From Ilumatobacteraceae bacterium (lineage in GTDB: Bacteria; Actinomycetota; Acidimicrobiia; Acidimicrobiales; Ilumatobacteraceae), in the NCBI GenBank assembly GCA_018401375.1, contig JAGYKR010000009.1:47091-111090 (forward strand): a DNA stretch of 64,000 nt. Reading direction: 5' to 3'. Made by a program: the position numbers and the translations under genes. Shown here in pieces: positions 27,090 to 35,689 of the stretch. The notes below the pieces were generated by a model, which was not told the DNA's origin, did not search any database, and saw only the letters and a list, made by a program, of their open reading frames with translations. Positions within the stretch are counted from its first letter, which is position 1. Each line of letters starts with the position of its first letter.

Positions 27090-28580
27090 ATGTTTGACAC
27101 CTTGTCCTCCCGATTTGACGGCATCCTCACGCGGCTGCGAGGTAAGGGGCGCCTGACCGAAGCCGATGTGGATGAGGTGATGCGGGAGATCCGCACCGCC
27201 TTATTGGAAGCCGACGTCAATGTCACCGTGGTGCGTTCGGTGGTCAATCGGATCCGCGAACGAGCCATCGGCGCGGCCCGGTCTCAGGCCCTCGATCCCG
27301 GCCAGCAGGTCATCAAAGCGGTCAATGCCGAACTGACAGCGATCCTTGGTGGCGAAACCCTCAAGATCGCGTTTGCCTCTAAGCCGCCGACAGTGGTGTT
27401 GATGGCCGGCCTACAGGGTTCGGGTAAGACCACTAACTCGGCCAAGTTAGCCAACTGGATGAAACAGCAGGGCCGGCATCCCCTGCTCGTTGGAGCGGAC
27501 CTTCAGCGTCCCGCTGCCGTGGAACAGTTGCGGACCCTCGGGGCGAGCATCGATGTCCCGGTGTTCTCCGAGGCCTCAGACCCGGTGCGGGTTGCGGCCC
27601 GCGGGCTTGAAGAGGCCCGTCGCCTCGGTCGTGACGTGTTGATCGTTGACACCGCCGGACGCTTGTCGGTGGATGCCGAGATGATGGAACAGGTCCGTCA
27701 GATCTCTGAAGCGATCTCGCCGGATTACACGTTCTTGGTGATTGACGCGATGACCGGCCAAGACGCGGTCACAACGGCGGAGTCCTTTCACGCCACGTTG
27801 AGTATCGACGGCGTGATCTTGTCCAAACTCGATGGTGATGCCCGTGGCGGTGCGGCGTTGTCGGTCAAAGAGGTGATCGGCCGGCCGATCGCGTTCGCGT
27901 CCACCGGGGAGAAACTCGACGCCTTCGAACAGTTCCATCCGGACCGGATGGCGGGCCGGATCCTCGGGATGGGCGACATGCTCACCTTGATCGAGCAAGC
28001 CGAGAAAGCGTTCGAAACCGATCAGGCCGAGGAGGCTGCTGCCCGATTGCTCGAGGGGCAGTTCACCCTCGACGACTTTTTGGAGCAGATGCAACAGCTC
28101 AAAAAGATGGGTCCGCTCGGCGGTCTGATGGGGATGATGCCCGGCATGCCCAAAGAACTCAAAGGGGCCAAGATCGATGATGACGATCTCAAGCCCGTGG
28201 AAGCAATCATCCGGTCCATGACCCGTGACGAGCGGACCCACCCCGGAATCATTAATGGCAGCCGTCGCCAACGCATCGCAGTGGGGTCAGGCACCAGCGT
28301 GGCCGAAGTGAACCGTCTCGTTTCGCAGTTTGCGGAGATGCAAAAGATGATGAAGCGTTTCGGCGGGGCAGCAGCCCTCAAAGGTGGCAAGGGTTCCAAA
28401 GCCGCTAAGGGCGCCAAAAAAGGTAAGAAGGGCAAAGCTCCAGGATCGTTTCCCGGCGCAGGCCCGAAGCCGGGCTTCATGCCGCCGGGAATGCACGACT
28501 TGCCCGGCTCTGGTCTGCCGGGCTTTGGTGATCTACCGGGATTGGGCGGTCCTGGTGGTGTCCCGGGCCGTAAGCGCTAG
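27090..28580 (+). CDS. ffh: Signal recognition particle protein Ffh
   Basis: SRP54 GTPase that binds 4.5S RNA and signal sequences, 496 residues. N domain at the start; G motifs GLQGSGKTT near 107, DTAGRLS near 186, [10 protein letters not shown] near 244; the Met-rich M domain runs about 300-450 ([28 protein letters not shown]). The tail from about 430 is Lys-rich, then Gly/Pro-rich with [17 protein letters not shown] repeats, longer than usual. Confidence 0.96.
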   Translation: MFDTLSSRFDGILTRLRGKGRLTEADVDEVMREIRTALLEADVNVTVVRSVVNRIRERAIGAARSQALDPGQQVIKAVNAELTAILGGETLKIAFASKPPTVVLMAGLQGSGKTTNSAKLANWMKQQGRHPLLVGADLQRPAAVEQLRTLGASIDVPVFSEASDPVRVAARGLEEARRLGRDVLIVDTAGRLSVDAEMMEQVRQISEAISPDYTFLVIDAMTGQDAVTTAESFHATLSIDGVILSKLDGDARGGAALSVKEVIGRPIAFASTGEKLDAFEQFHPDRMAGRILGMGDMLTLIEQAEKAFETDQAEEAAARLLEGQFTLDDFLEQMQQLKKMGPLGGLMGMMPGMPKELKGAKIDDDDLKPVEAIIRSMTRDERTHPGIINGSRRQRIAVGSGTSVAEVNRLVSQFAEMQKMMKRFGGAAALKGGKGSKAAKGAKKGKKGKAPGSFPGAGPKPGFMPPGMHDLPGSGLPGFGDLPGLGGPGGVPGRKR

Positions 28581-28593
28581 CCTTCAGGAGTCA

Positions 28594-28608
28594 TGCCACA
28601 ACGTGGCA
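28594..28608 (+). promoter_or_regulatory. Short perfect hairpin before rpsP
   Basis: TGCCAC (28594-28599) pairs with GTGGCA (28603-28608) over three bases. It lies between ffh and rpsP; no immediate T-run follows. Role unknown, possibly processing or protein binding. Confidence 0.3.
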
Positions 28609-28645
28609 AGGCTCGTTCTTATATTGCGTCAGGGAGTTTTTCACT

Positions 28646-28909
28646 ATGGCAGTCAAGCTGCGCCTCACTCGGGTCGGTAAGACCAAGCAACCTCAGTATC
28701 GGATCGTGGCTGCTGATGCCCGTTCGCCGCGCGATGGTCGTTTCATCGAGATCCTCGGGCACTACAACCCGCGCGAGGAGCCCTCGGTGCTGAAGGTGGA
28801 CAACGATAAGGCCGTCAAATGGCTGTCTGAGGGCGCTCAGCCCACCGAGCGGGTGCGCAAGCTTCTTGAGATCTCCGGCGCGATTGAGCAGTTCAAGGCC
28901 GCCAAATGA
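28646..28909 (+). CDS. rpsP: 30S ribosomal protein S16
   Basis: Ribosomal protein of 87 residues with the typical start [20 protein letters not shown] and [11 protein letters not shown] near residue 32. The stop overlaps the KH-domain gene start by four bases (ATGA). Confidence 0.97.
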   Translation: MAVKLRLTRVGKTKQPQYRIVAADARSPRDGRFIEILGHYNPREEPSVLKVDNDKAVKWLSEGAQPTERVRKLLEISGAIEQFKAAK

Positions 28910-29163
28910 GCGAGTCCATGGCGCCCACTGCGGTGGCTGCTTTGACCCACATCGTGCGGTCAGTTGTGGACGAACCCGATCAGGTCACCGTGACCGAGAC
29001 CCCTCTCGGTGATCGGGCCCGTCTTGACGTCCGCGTCGGTGACGGCGAACTCGGTCGGGTGATCGGCCGTCGTGGCCGGACCGCTGCCAGCATCCGCACC
29101 CTGACGCGTGCCGCTGCAGCAATCGATGATGTCGAGATCGACATCGAATTTCTTGACGACTGA
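28906..29163 (+). CDS. khpA: KH-domain RNA-binding protein KhpA
   Basis: RNA-binding protein of 85 residues. The KH GxxG loop is in [14 protein letters not shown] near residue 48. KhpA usually works with KhpB in RNA binding and cell-envelope control in Gram-positive bacteria. It sits in the standard rpsP-khpA-rimM-trmD order. Confidence 0.92.
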   Translation: MSESMAPTAVAALTHIVRSVVDEPDQVTVTETPLGDRARLDVRVGDGELGRVIGRRGRTAASIRTLTRAAAAIDDVEIDIEFLDD

Positions 29164-29211
29164 ATCCGCAATGTTGCATCTGGCGGGGTCGGCGGACGCT
29201 CGGTCCTTGAC

Positions 29212-29742
29212 ATGAAGCCAGAAGGTCTGCTGATCGTTGGTCGCATTGGACGCCCCCACGGGGTGCGCGGCGACATGTATCTAGATCTGCTATCGGACCG
29301 TGAGGAGCGCGTCGCCCCCGGTGCTGAGTTGTGGTGTCGTGATCAACTGTTAAGGGACCGGTTACTGGTTGTGGCTAAAGCCCGTCGCGCCATGGACCGT
29401 TGGGTGGTGTCGTTTGAGGGGATCACCGACCGTAATGAAGCCGCTCATCTGACATCTCTTGAGGTGATGGCTGAACCGTTACTGGATGTGGATGATGCGC
29501 TGTGGGTGCATGATCTGATCGGCGCTGAGGTCGTGGAGGTAGACGGCACCCAGCGGGGACGTTGTGTCTCGGTGATTGATAACCCGGCGGCTGATCTGTT
29601 GGAACTCGAGTCTGGTGCGCTGGTGCCGATCACTTTCGTGGAATCCGTGGTGGACGGTGTGATCACGGTGGATGTTCCCGAAGGGTTGTTCGCACTGAAC
29701 GATCCTGACCCGGCCCCCGAACAACCAGCCATCGAAGAGTAA
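29212..29742 (+). CDS. rimM: Ribosome maturation factor RimM
   Basis: 16S rRNA processing factor that binds S19, 176 residues. GRIGRPHGVRGDMYL at the start marks the RimM fold, and the C-terminal PRC-barrel part begins near DALWVHDLIGAEV (residue 97). Five bases before trmD. Confidence 0.94.
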   Translation: MKPEGLLIVGRIGRPHGVRGDMYLDLLSDREERVAPGAELWCRDQLLRDRLLVVAKARRAMDRWVVSFEGITDRNEAAHLTSLEVMAEPLLDVDDALWVHDLIGAEVVEVDGTQRGRCVSVIDNPAADLLELESGALVPITFVESVVDGVITVDVPEGLFALNDPDPAPEQPAIEE

Positions 29743-29747
29743 ACGCG

Positions 29748-30482
29748 ATGCGGATCGACGTGTTTTCGATCTTCCCCCATCTGGTGGATGATTTTTGTTC
29801 GGTCAGCCTGCTCGGCAAAGCCCGAGATGCCCAGATGCTTGATCTGCGCTGTCACGACATCCGTGATCACACCACCGATGTTCATCGCAGCGTGGATGAC
29901 ACCCCATTTGGGGGCGGGGCAGGGATGCTGATGCGTCCCGAGCCGATCTTTGCTGCCGTGGAGGCTGTTTCGCCGCCGAGACCGCTGTTTCTGCTCGGTC
30001 CGGGTGGCCGTCGGATGGATCAGGCCCTGGCCGCCGAACTCGCCGCAGGGGACGGGTTCAGCCTGTTATGTGGCCGATACGAGGGTGTGGATCACCGAGT
30101 CCGTGAGCACCTCGTAGACGCAGAAATCTCCATTGGCGATCTGGTGTTATCGGGTGGTGAGGCGGCCGCCCTCGTCGTGATCGAAGCGGTGGTGCGCCTG
30201 CGCGAAGGCGCAATGGGTAACGTCGATAGCCCGGTGACGGAAAGTTTTGGGGCCACCGGCCTACTCGAAGAACCCCAATACACCCGGCCCGCAGAGTTTC
30301 GTGGCTGGGCGGTGCCCGAGGTGCTGCGCAGCGGGGATCACGCCCGGATCGCTAGGTGGCGTCTCGCTCAGTCCCTTCACCGCAGCCTCGCGGCGCGTCC
30401 GGATCTGATTGAAGCCCGGGGAGGAATCTCGCAAGCTGAGCAACGCCTGTTGGAAGAGTTCCCTGCATCCACCTATCCTTGA
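29748..30482 (+). CDS. trmD: tRNA (guanine(37)-N(1))-methyltransferase
   Basis: SPOUT methyltransferase making m1G37 in tRNA, needed for reading-frame maintenance, 244 residues. Start MRIDVFSIFPH, SVDDTPFGGGAGM near residue 47, CGRYEGVD near 108 and the knot motif ISIGDLVLSGGE near 126 are diagnostic. Confidence 0.96.
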   Translation: MRIDVFSIFPHLVDDFCSVSLLGKARDAQMLDLRCHDIRDHTTDVHRSVDDTPFGGGAGMLMRPEPIFAAVEAVSPPRPLFLLGPGGRRMDQALAAELAAGDGFSLLCGRYEGVDHRVREHLVDAEISIGDLVLSGGEAAALVVIEAVVRLREGAMGNVDSPVTESFGATGLLEEPQYTRPAEFRGWAVPEVLRSGDHARIARWRLAQSLHRSLAARPDLIEARGGISQAEQRLLEEFPASTYP

Positions 30483-30528
30483 GCGGCCCTGAAGTATTGG
30501 GCCATCCGCCGAACAAGAGAGCACGCCC

Positions 30529-30876
30529 ATGAAATCCACTGACTTGGTTGACAATGACTCCCTTCGCACCGACATCCCCGATTTCGGGCCCGGAGATGAG
30601 ATCAAGGTGCACGTGCGCGTGATCGAAGGCGGCAAAGAGCGCGTCCAGATCTTCCAAGGCAACGTGATCGCCATCCAAGGCGGCGGCCTGCAGGAGACCT
30701 ATAAGGTCCGCAAGCTGAGCGGCGGCGTGGGCGTGGAGCGCACCTTCCCGAAGCATGCGCCGACCGTGTCTAAGGTAGAAGTGGTCAAGCGTGGCGACGT
30801 GCGCCGCGCCAAGTTGTACTACTTGCGTGACCGGGTTGGTAAGGCTGCTCGCGTGCGCGAGAAGCGCGACTTCTGA
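30529..30876 (+). CDS. rplS: 50S ribosomal protein L19
   Basis: Ribosomal protein of 115 residues with [13 protein letters not shown] near residue 21 and [13 protein letters not shown] near 65. Forty-six bases after trmD. Unlike many actinobacteria, no lepB or rnhB follows; yraN comes next. Confidence 0.96.
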   Translation: MKSTDLVDNDSLRTDIPDFGPGDEIKVHVRVIEGGKERVQIFQGNVIAIQGGGLQETYKVRKLSGGVGVERTFPKHAPTVSKVEVVKRGDVRRAKLYYLRDRVGKAARVREKRDF

Positions 30877-30884
30877 TCCTGCTG

Positions 30885-30903
30885 CAGATCTCGTTCTGAT
30901 CTG
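30885..30903 (+). terminator. Weak hairpin after rplS
   Basis: CAGATC (30885-30890) pairs perfectly with GATCTG (30898-30903). A T-run (ATTTTT) appears only about 18 bases later, so termination is uncertain. Confidence 0.3.
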
Positions 30904-30967
30904 CCTCTGATGTACTTGTGATTTTTCGGCCATTGGCCCCCTCGTATCTGTTTTGAGGAGGTCGGCC

Positions 30968-31354
30968 ATGAGCCGTTACATCGCTCGACATTCCCGCTGT
31001 GCCGGAGCCGTGGATCTTTCGCGGGTGGCGCGTGGCCGTTGGGGCGAGGACCGGGCCGCGACCCATTACCGACGCCTCGGTTATGAGGTACTCGATCGCA
31101 ATTGGCGTTGTTCTCATGGGGAAATGGATCTGATCCTGAGAGACGGGGACCTGATCGTGTTTTGTGAGGTCAAGACCCGCCGCACCGATACGTATGGCTC
31201 AGGGTTCTGGGCTGTAGACCACCGTAAGCAGGCTCGCTTGCGACGGATCGCTGCCGCCTGGCTGTCCGCCAACGGACACCGCAGCACCTCGATTCGTTTT
31301 GATGTTGCGGCCATCACCGGGGTGCAGATTGAAGTTCGCGCCGGGGCGTTTTAG
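30968..31354 (+). CDS. yraN: YraN (UPF0102) endonuclease-fold protein
   Basis: Protein of 128 residues with a Holliday-junction-resolvase-like nuclease fold of unknown role. GRWGEDRAATHYRRLGYEVL near residue 24 and the acidic/lysine core GEMDLILRDG and VFCEVKTRR near 55-70 are characteristic. GAGGAGG lies six bases before ATG 30968; the TTG at 30953 is rejected. Confidence 0.9.
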   Translation: MSRYIARHSRCAGAVDLSRVARGRWGEDRAATHYRRLGYEVLDRNWRCSHGEMDLILRDGDLIVFCEVKTRRTDTYGSGFWAVDHRKQARLRRIAAAWLSANGHRSTSIRFDVAAITGVQIEVRAGAF

Positions 31355-31370
31355 CGCGTGCCGGTCGTTG

Positions 31371-31481
31371 CTAGCCGCGTAGTGCCCACACCAACAGAAC
31401 AGCGGCCGCAACGAGCGCTCCCACCACCATTGCGTAGTCGCCGGGCCGAGCCCGAAATCTCCGGTGCGGATTGAAGCCCAT
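31371..31481 (-). CDS. Possible 36-residue single-span membrane protein
   Basis: The minus strand reads MGFNPHRRFRARPGDYA, then a hydrophobic helix (VGALVAAAVLLVW) and a basic end, followed by TAG. Positive-inside arrangement and clear membrane segment suggest a real microprotein. A GAGGG is close to the ATG at suboptimal spacing. It would be divergent from the enoyl-CoA hydratase gene with only 22 bases between starts, which lowers confidence. Confidence 0.42.
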   Translation of the reverse strand: MGFNPHRRFRARPGDYAMVVGALVAAAVLLVWALRG

Positions 31482-31503
31482 GGCCCTCAGTATCGTCGGA
31501 TTC

Positions 31504-32301
31504 ATGTCTGCTCACACCGCCACCTATGAGACCTTGATCGTGGACCACGCAAACGGCGTCACCACGGTCACCATGAATCGTCCCGAGAAGAAGAACGCTG
31601 CCAACGGCGCGATGTGGAACGAGTTATTGGCGGTGGCTCGCGCTATCGGTTCTGATGACACGGTGCGCGCCGTGGTGCTCACCGGTGCCGGTGGAGCCTT
31701 TTGTTCGGGGGCCGATGTCAGCGGTATGGCCGACGGCGAAAAGCAGATGCATCAGTTGGCGTCGATGCGCCACATCAGCGATGTCTGCATGGCCTGGTAT
31801 CGCCTGCCCCAGCCGGTGGTGGCCAAGGTGCGTGGTGTGGCTGTTGGCGCCGGCCTGAACCTTGCCTTGGTCTGTGACATGGTGGTGGCTGATGAGACCG
31901 CTCGGTTCTCGGAGATCTTCGCTAAGCGTGGATTGACCATCGACTTTGGTGGATCTTGGTCCTTGCCCCGTCGGGTGGGGATGCATCGGGCCAAAGAGAT
32001 GGCATTGTTGGCCGAGATCTACTCTGCAGCAGAGGCCGCCGAGATGGGCCTCGTGAACCGGGTGGTGCCCGCTGCCGAGCTCGATGCCTTCGTCGATGAC
32101 TGGGCCTCACGGTTGGCAGGTGGCCCGCCCATCGCCTTGGCGATGACCAAGCGCCTGTTAAACAACTCCTTAAACGTGACTTTGGAAGAGGCCCTTGATG
32201 ATGAGGGCTTGTCCCAGACAGTGAACTTCTACACCGGGGATACCAAAGAGGCCGTCAAAGCCTTCCTTGATCGCCGCGAACCCGAGTTCAAAGGTCGCTG
32301 A
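31504..32301 (+). CDS. Enoyl-CoA hydratase/isomerase family protein
   Basis: Crotonase-fold protein of 265 residues acting on an acyl-CoA. VTMNRPEKKNA near residue 19, oxyanion-hole AFCSGADVSGM near 66 and VAVGAGLNLALVCDMV near 110. The usual hydratase glutamate near residue 140 is in ARFSEIFAKRG, so hydratase activity is plausible but not certain. ATG 31504 was chosen; 31471 is a longer frame. No clear ribosome site precedes it. Confidence 0.88.
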   Translation: MSAHTATYETLIVDHANGVTTVTMNRPEKKNAANGAMWNELLAVARAIGSDDTVRAVVLTGAGGAFCSGADVSGMADGEKQMHQLASMRHISDVCMAWYRLPQPVVAKVRGVAVGAGLNLALVCDMVVADETARFSEIFAKRGLTIDFGGSWSLPRRVGMHRAKEMALLAEIYSAAEAAEMGLVNRVVPAAELDAFVDDWASRLAGGPPIALAMTKRLLNNSLNVTLEEALDDEGLSQTVNFYTGDTKEAVKAFLDRREPEFKGR

Positions 32302-32335
32302 TCAGCATCCGTCGCTGATCGCCACCAAAAGCTTC

Positions 32336-33286
32336 TTACAAGATGCTGGCATGCTGCCGGATCCGATCAAGGCACTCATCGAATGTTGGTTGCGGGTGAT
32401 CAGGCCATATCAGCCTGCTGACCACATGGCGAGAGTATTCATCCCGGGCCGCCTCAGGGCCATCGCCTGTGAACGCCGGACTTGTCGCAAAGCCGCCGGT
32501 GGGACGTCGTTGCGCAGCTCTACTCTTGGATGCAGTGTTGTGTTTGTAGACCTCGTTAGCGAGTAACGCGGCACTACTTTGCGCAAGTGACCGTTGAAGG
32601 TCTTCGTGGCCGAGCAAGCACCAGATGTCGTAGTAGTGACGGGCGGTCTTGCGCAGTCGATGCTTGTCTGCTGTGAAGGCAGCGTCGTGGAGGATGACAA
32701 GTTTCTCGATCAGGGTGCGCTCCGGGCGCAAAACCATAATTTCAAAATCGTCGTTCTCTTCGTAGATGCCCATTAGTCCTGCCGTGCGTGCATGCTCAGC
32801 GATGAGCGAACGCAACGTTACGATTTCGCTGGGAATGGATCCGCCCCATGTGCTGAGTTCGACGCGGATCATGCCCGGTGTTTGGCCGTCTATCAGCATC
32901 TGTCCTGGATATACATACTCGGCAGGTCGGAACTCTCCCTTGGTTGATTTGTCCGCTATAACCTGTTGCTCCACCCCCAAATGGTCGGCCACTGCCTGAT
33001 GCAGGCGCCGCATCGCAGAATGCACTGCGTTGTCGCCGCCCTCCGCAATGCACAAGAGATCAATGTCGTCGGAGAAGCGGTTGATGAGTTTGTAGGCCTT
33101 TGACAGGCTCGTCCCTCCTTTGAATACGATCCGAACCTCATGGCTTCTGGCAACCTCGGCCATGATGCGAAGTGACTCAGTTACCCAAAAATCCTTGATG
33201 ACATGCTCAAGAGGAATACGAGTCATCTTGGCCACGGTGGCACTGAATTCTGTAAGAGCGTTTGGATCCTCGCGCAGTCGTCGCAT
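32336..33286 (-). CDS. abiEii: AbiEii-type nucleotidyltransferase toxin
   Basis: Toxin of type IV toxin/antitoxin or phage-abortive systems, 316 residues. The nucleotidyltransferase motif FKGGTSLSK (near residue 55) and SDDIDLL (near 72) supply the metal-binding residues; RPERTLIEKLVILH near 188 and ARHYYDIWCLL near 213 complete the family pattern. Family members add nucleotides to target RNA or nucleotide pools and slow growth. It follows the AbiEi-like gene by 30 bases on the same strand. The composition is less GC-rich than its neighbours, suggesting transfer. Confidence 0.88.
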   Translation of the reverse strand: MRRLREDPNALTEFSATVAKMTRIPLEHVIKDFWVTESLRIMAEVARSHEVRIVFKGGTSLSKAYKLINRFSDDIDLLCIAEGGDNAVHSAMRRLHQAVADHLGVEQQVIADKSTKGEFRPAEYVYPGQMLIDGQTPGMIRVELSTWGGSIPSEIVTLRSLIAEHARTAGLMGIYEENDDFEIMVLRPERTLIEKLVILHDAAFTADKHRLRKTARHYYDIWCLLGHEDLQRSLAQSSAALLANEVYKHNTASKSRAAQRRPTGGFATSPAFTGDGPEAARDEYSRHVVSRLIWPDHPQPTFDECLDRIRQHASIL

Positions 33287-33316
33287 TACAGGTTTGCGGA
33301 ACGAAATGAGGCGTGG

Positions 33317-33820
33317 TCACGACGTGAGGGTTGCATGAAGATCTTTCCAGTAGTTTTTGACGAGCGGGGTGCGTTCCTCGCTCACTGCCAAACTCACAAT
33401 TCCCGGGCGAACCACCCCTTCACGGACAAGATGCGAAACGCGAGCAGACAGTGCTTGCCAATCTGCCTCGACTCCTGACGGCCACGACCGCAGCACCTCG
33501 GTTACCGCAACCTCGGCAGGCTTGAGTCGATGCAGCAGACGGCTATAGGGGCGCGAATGAAACTCGACACCGGCAACGGGCATTGGTGCCCTACCCGGCA
33601 CAGCAATGTCCATCGTGACGGGGACCTGAGTGGTCAACCCGAGGAAGCGGGCCGCTGATAGGCCACAGGGACCAGAACCAGGTCCTCCGATCTCAAGGCC
33701 CAACTCACCGGGTAGCGGAGGCAACATTCCCCTTTCCGTCCGAGGGCCCTTCCAGTAGAGGCCCTTGCGAACAGGGAGAACAAGTCCGGTGCTTGCAAAC
33801 CGACTCATCGCAACCTCCAC
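33317..33820 (-). CDS. abiEi: AbiEi-like antitoxin, 5' end apparently damaged
   Basis: From GTG 33820 the protein has 167 residues and matches the rear part of an AbiEi/DUF6088-type antitoxin (GLVLPVRKGLYWKGP is the wing of a winged helix). In the same frame upstream, to about 33910, codons continue the winged helix (LRTHIDELPERSFLRVRDLL) without interruption, but there is no ATG, GTG or TTG before the upstream TGA near 33950; the only near-cognate is CTG 33886. Either a non-standard start is used, or the start codon is lost and the N-terminal DNA-binding part is missing. Confidence 0.62.
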   Translation of the reverse strand: MEVAMSRFASTGLVLPVRKGLYWKGPRTERGMLPPLPGELGLEIGGPGSGPCGLSAARFLGLTTQVPVTMDIAVPGRAPMPVAGVEFHSRPYSRLLHRLKPAEVAVTEVLRSWPSGVEADWQALSARVSHLVREGVVRPGIVSLAVSEERTPLVKNYWKDLHATLTS

Positions 33821-33930
33821 TGCTCTTCTGGAAGACTCATCATTTGTGAGGAGGTCACGAACGCGTAGGAATGACCGCTCGGGCAGTTCATCTATGTGCG
33901 TTCTTAGGGTCGATGCAGTTGAGGAGAATA

Positions 33931-33961
33931 TGAGAGATAACTGTAACTGTTTTCTCTCTCA
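33931..33961 (-). promoter_or_regulatory. Inverted repeat, likely abiE operator/promoter
   Basis: TGAGAGA (33931-33937) and TCTCTCA (33955-33961) are perfect inverted repeats flanking two direct AACTGT copies. AbiEi proteins repress their own operon by binding inverted repeats, so this is the expected place. The promoter itself is inferred. Confidence 0.5.
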
Positions 33962-34036
33962 ATGTCGTTTCTGGACGAGTGGCGCTGCCCACCGTCTTGT
34001 CGCCTGATCATCAGCGGGGCGCGGTACCCTGCGGTG

Positions 34037-34699
34037 ATGCGAGTGCTGCTGTTGCTTTGGGCGCTGATCTTGGTGCCTGCGGGTGTGGCCTCGGCGGTCG
34101 ATGACAACGATTCAGGCGCGGATGCGGGGTCGGAGAGTTCAGGTACCAGCCGACAGCCGTTGATGTTGGTGCCGGCAGGCTGTGAAGTCCCGGAAATGCC
34201 TGAAGTGGTGTTTGTTGGAACGGTGGTGCAGCGTGATTTCCGCACGGTGCGTTGGGAGATTCGCCAGGTCCGCGCCGGGGATCCACAGGCCTTTGGGGCT
34301 GGTCAACAAGTGGATGTGCGTTTTGGTCTCGATGGACAGTTCCTCACCGTGGGGGAGGACTATTTGGTGTCCACCGTGCGCGACCCGTTCATCGGTGTGT
34401 TGGCCTCCAAGATCGCGCCCACACCGGAGGTATTCGGCGGTGCCGATGTGGTGGGTTTGGTCAATGAGCAGACCGATTGTCCGCCGGTGGTGGATGTGGC
34501 CCGTACCTTTCACACCGATGGCTCGGTGATCTCCACCACAGTGTTCTCCACGTTGACCGCAGAGCGAACTCAGGTCCTCGCATCCCTGGCGTTACCGCTC
34601 GGGGTGATGATGGTGGTGATGTTTGCGCTGGCCTTGATCAAGGTCACGTTGTGGCAGATGCTGCGCGGGCCTCGTTCGCAAGGGTCCGCAACTCGCTGA
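34037..34699 (+). CDS. Secreted, membrane-anchored protein of unknown function
   Basis: Protein of 220 residues. A signal peptide (MRVLLLLWALILVPAGVASA) leads to an acidic Ser/Gly linker, a folded domain of about 125 residues (FVGTVVQRDFRTVRWEIRQV to FTARTFHTDGS-like end) and a C-terminal membrane helix near 188-210 with a basic tail. This suggests an exported domain tethered to the membrane. The last 56 bases overlap the end of rpe on the other strand. ATG 34037 was preferred to 33962 because the signal peptide begins there. Confidence 0.7.
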   Translation: MRVLLLLWALILVPAGVASAVDDNDSGADAGSESSGTSRQPLMLVPAGCEVPEMPEVVFVGTVVQRDFRTVRWEIRQVRAGDPQAFGAGQQVDVRFGLDGQFLTVGEDYLVSTVRDPFIGVLASKIAPTPEVFGGADVVGLVNEQTDCPPVVDVARTFHTDGSVISTTVFSTLTAERTQVLASLALPLGVMMVVMFALALIKVTLWQMLRGPRSQGSATR

Positions 34700-35342
34700 C
34701 CGCATGCTCGAGCCCGAGCGGATCGCGATACAGCGCACTCCCGGCGATCAGCAGGTTTGCGCCCGCTGCGGTAGCCGCTCCAATCGTGGAGGGACTGATC
34801 CCGCCATCCACCTCGAGATCCACAGTGTCAGACAATCCGGCCTCATCGAGCATCCGGCGGACTTCGGTGATTTTCGGCTCCATGGTGGAGATATACGCCT
34901 GGCCGCCAAAACCCGGATTGACGGTCATCACTAACACCAGATCCACCAGATCGAGCACATGGGCGATCGCACTGGCCGGGGTGGCCGGATTCAGGGCTAC
35001 TGCTGCGGTGGCTCCGATTTCGTTCACCCGAGCCAGACTGCGATGCAGATGGGTGCAGGTCTCAGCATGCAAGATCAGGCGTTGGCAGCCCGCCTCCACA
35101 TAACGCTGCGCCATCAGATCCGGGTTCAGCACCATCAGATGGGCTTCAAAGGGCAAGGTGGTGTGGGCCCGAGCTGATGCGATGACATCAGGCCCAAAGG
35201 TCAAGTTGGGTACGAACTGACCGTCCATCACATCCCATTGGATGAGGTCCACTCCGGCGGCTTCAAGGGCGGCCACCTCCTCACCGAGACGGGAGAAATC
35301 GGCGGGCAGCACCGAGGGGGCAATCAAGATGGGACGGGCCAT
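34644..35342 (-). CDS. rpe: Ribulose-phosphate 3-epimerase
   Basis: Pentose-phosphate pathway epimerase, TIM barrel, 232 residues. Start IAPSVLPADFSRLGEE, catalytic DVMDGQFVPNLTFG near residue 38, HLMV near 68, VNPGFGGQ near 142 and DGGI near 177. The 3' end overlaps the preceding exported-protein gene tail to tail. Confidence 0.95.
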   Translation of the reverse strand: MARPILIAPSVLPADFSRLGEEVAALEAAGVDLIQWDVMDGQFVPNLTFGPDVIASARAHTTLPFEAHLMVLNPDLMAQRYVEAGCQRLILHAETCTHLHRSLARVNEIGATAAVALNPATPASAIAHVLDLVDLVLVMTVNPGFGGQAYISTMEPKITEVRRMLDEAGLSDTVDLEVDGGISPSTIGAATAAGANLLIAGSALYRDPLGLEHAVSELRTLANEARAASATT

Positions 35343-35369
35343 CTGTTCAATGTAATTCCTCCCGGCCGC

Positions 35370-35636
35370 TCAATCCTGATCTGCGCTGCGCGAGTCCTCG
35401 CCACGCCAGGCTTCGTCTCTCCACATTTCATCTTGGTCATCCCAGACGGTGTTGCGTTCCTCCACTCGCTCACGCCAGTGTTCAGCGGCGCCGCGACTCG
35501 GGTACGGCCCGAGCACCTGATCGCCCGGGCCACGCTCAGTCCACCGCACCGCAATGTTCTTTCCGAGATCCCATCCCCATTGGTCGTCGAGGTCGCGGGC
35601 ACTGTTGTCAGCTGGTCGGTCAGCGGGTGTGTTCAT
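35370..35636 (-). CDS. Hypothetical protein, 88 aa
   Basis: Highly charged, Trp-rich soluble protein (DDQWGWDLGKNIAVRW, VWDDQDEMW) with no recognised domain. It lies 27 bases upstream of rpe on the same strand. Ribosome site is weak. I regard it as probably real because of its position and lack of a competing frame. Confidence 0.5.
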   Translation of the reverse strand: MNTPADRPADNSARDLDDQWGWDLGKNIAVRWTERGPGDQVLGPYPSRGAAEHWRERVEERNTVWDDQDEMWRDEAWRGEDSRSADQD

Positions 35637-35689
35637 GGGGTCCAGTGTCGCAGGCTGGTTAGCCTTGCACCAGATGGACAGGTCCCGCG

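Noticed and set aside
32302..33961. Prophage or integrative element carrying the abiE genes
   Set aside because: No integrase, transposase, attachment repeat or phage structural gene accompanies the pair.
33962..34036. Longer start for the exported protein at 34037
   Set aside because: The signal peptide begins at 34037, and the upstream part contains Cys/Pro/Arg-rich non-native sequence.
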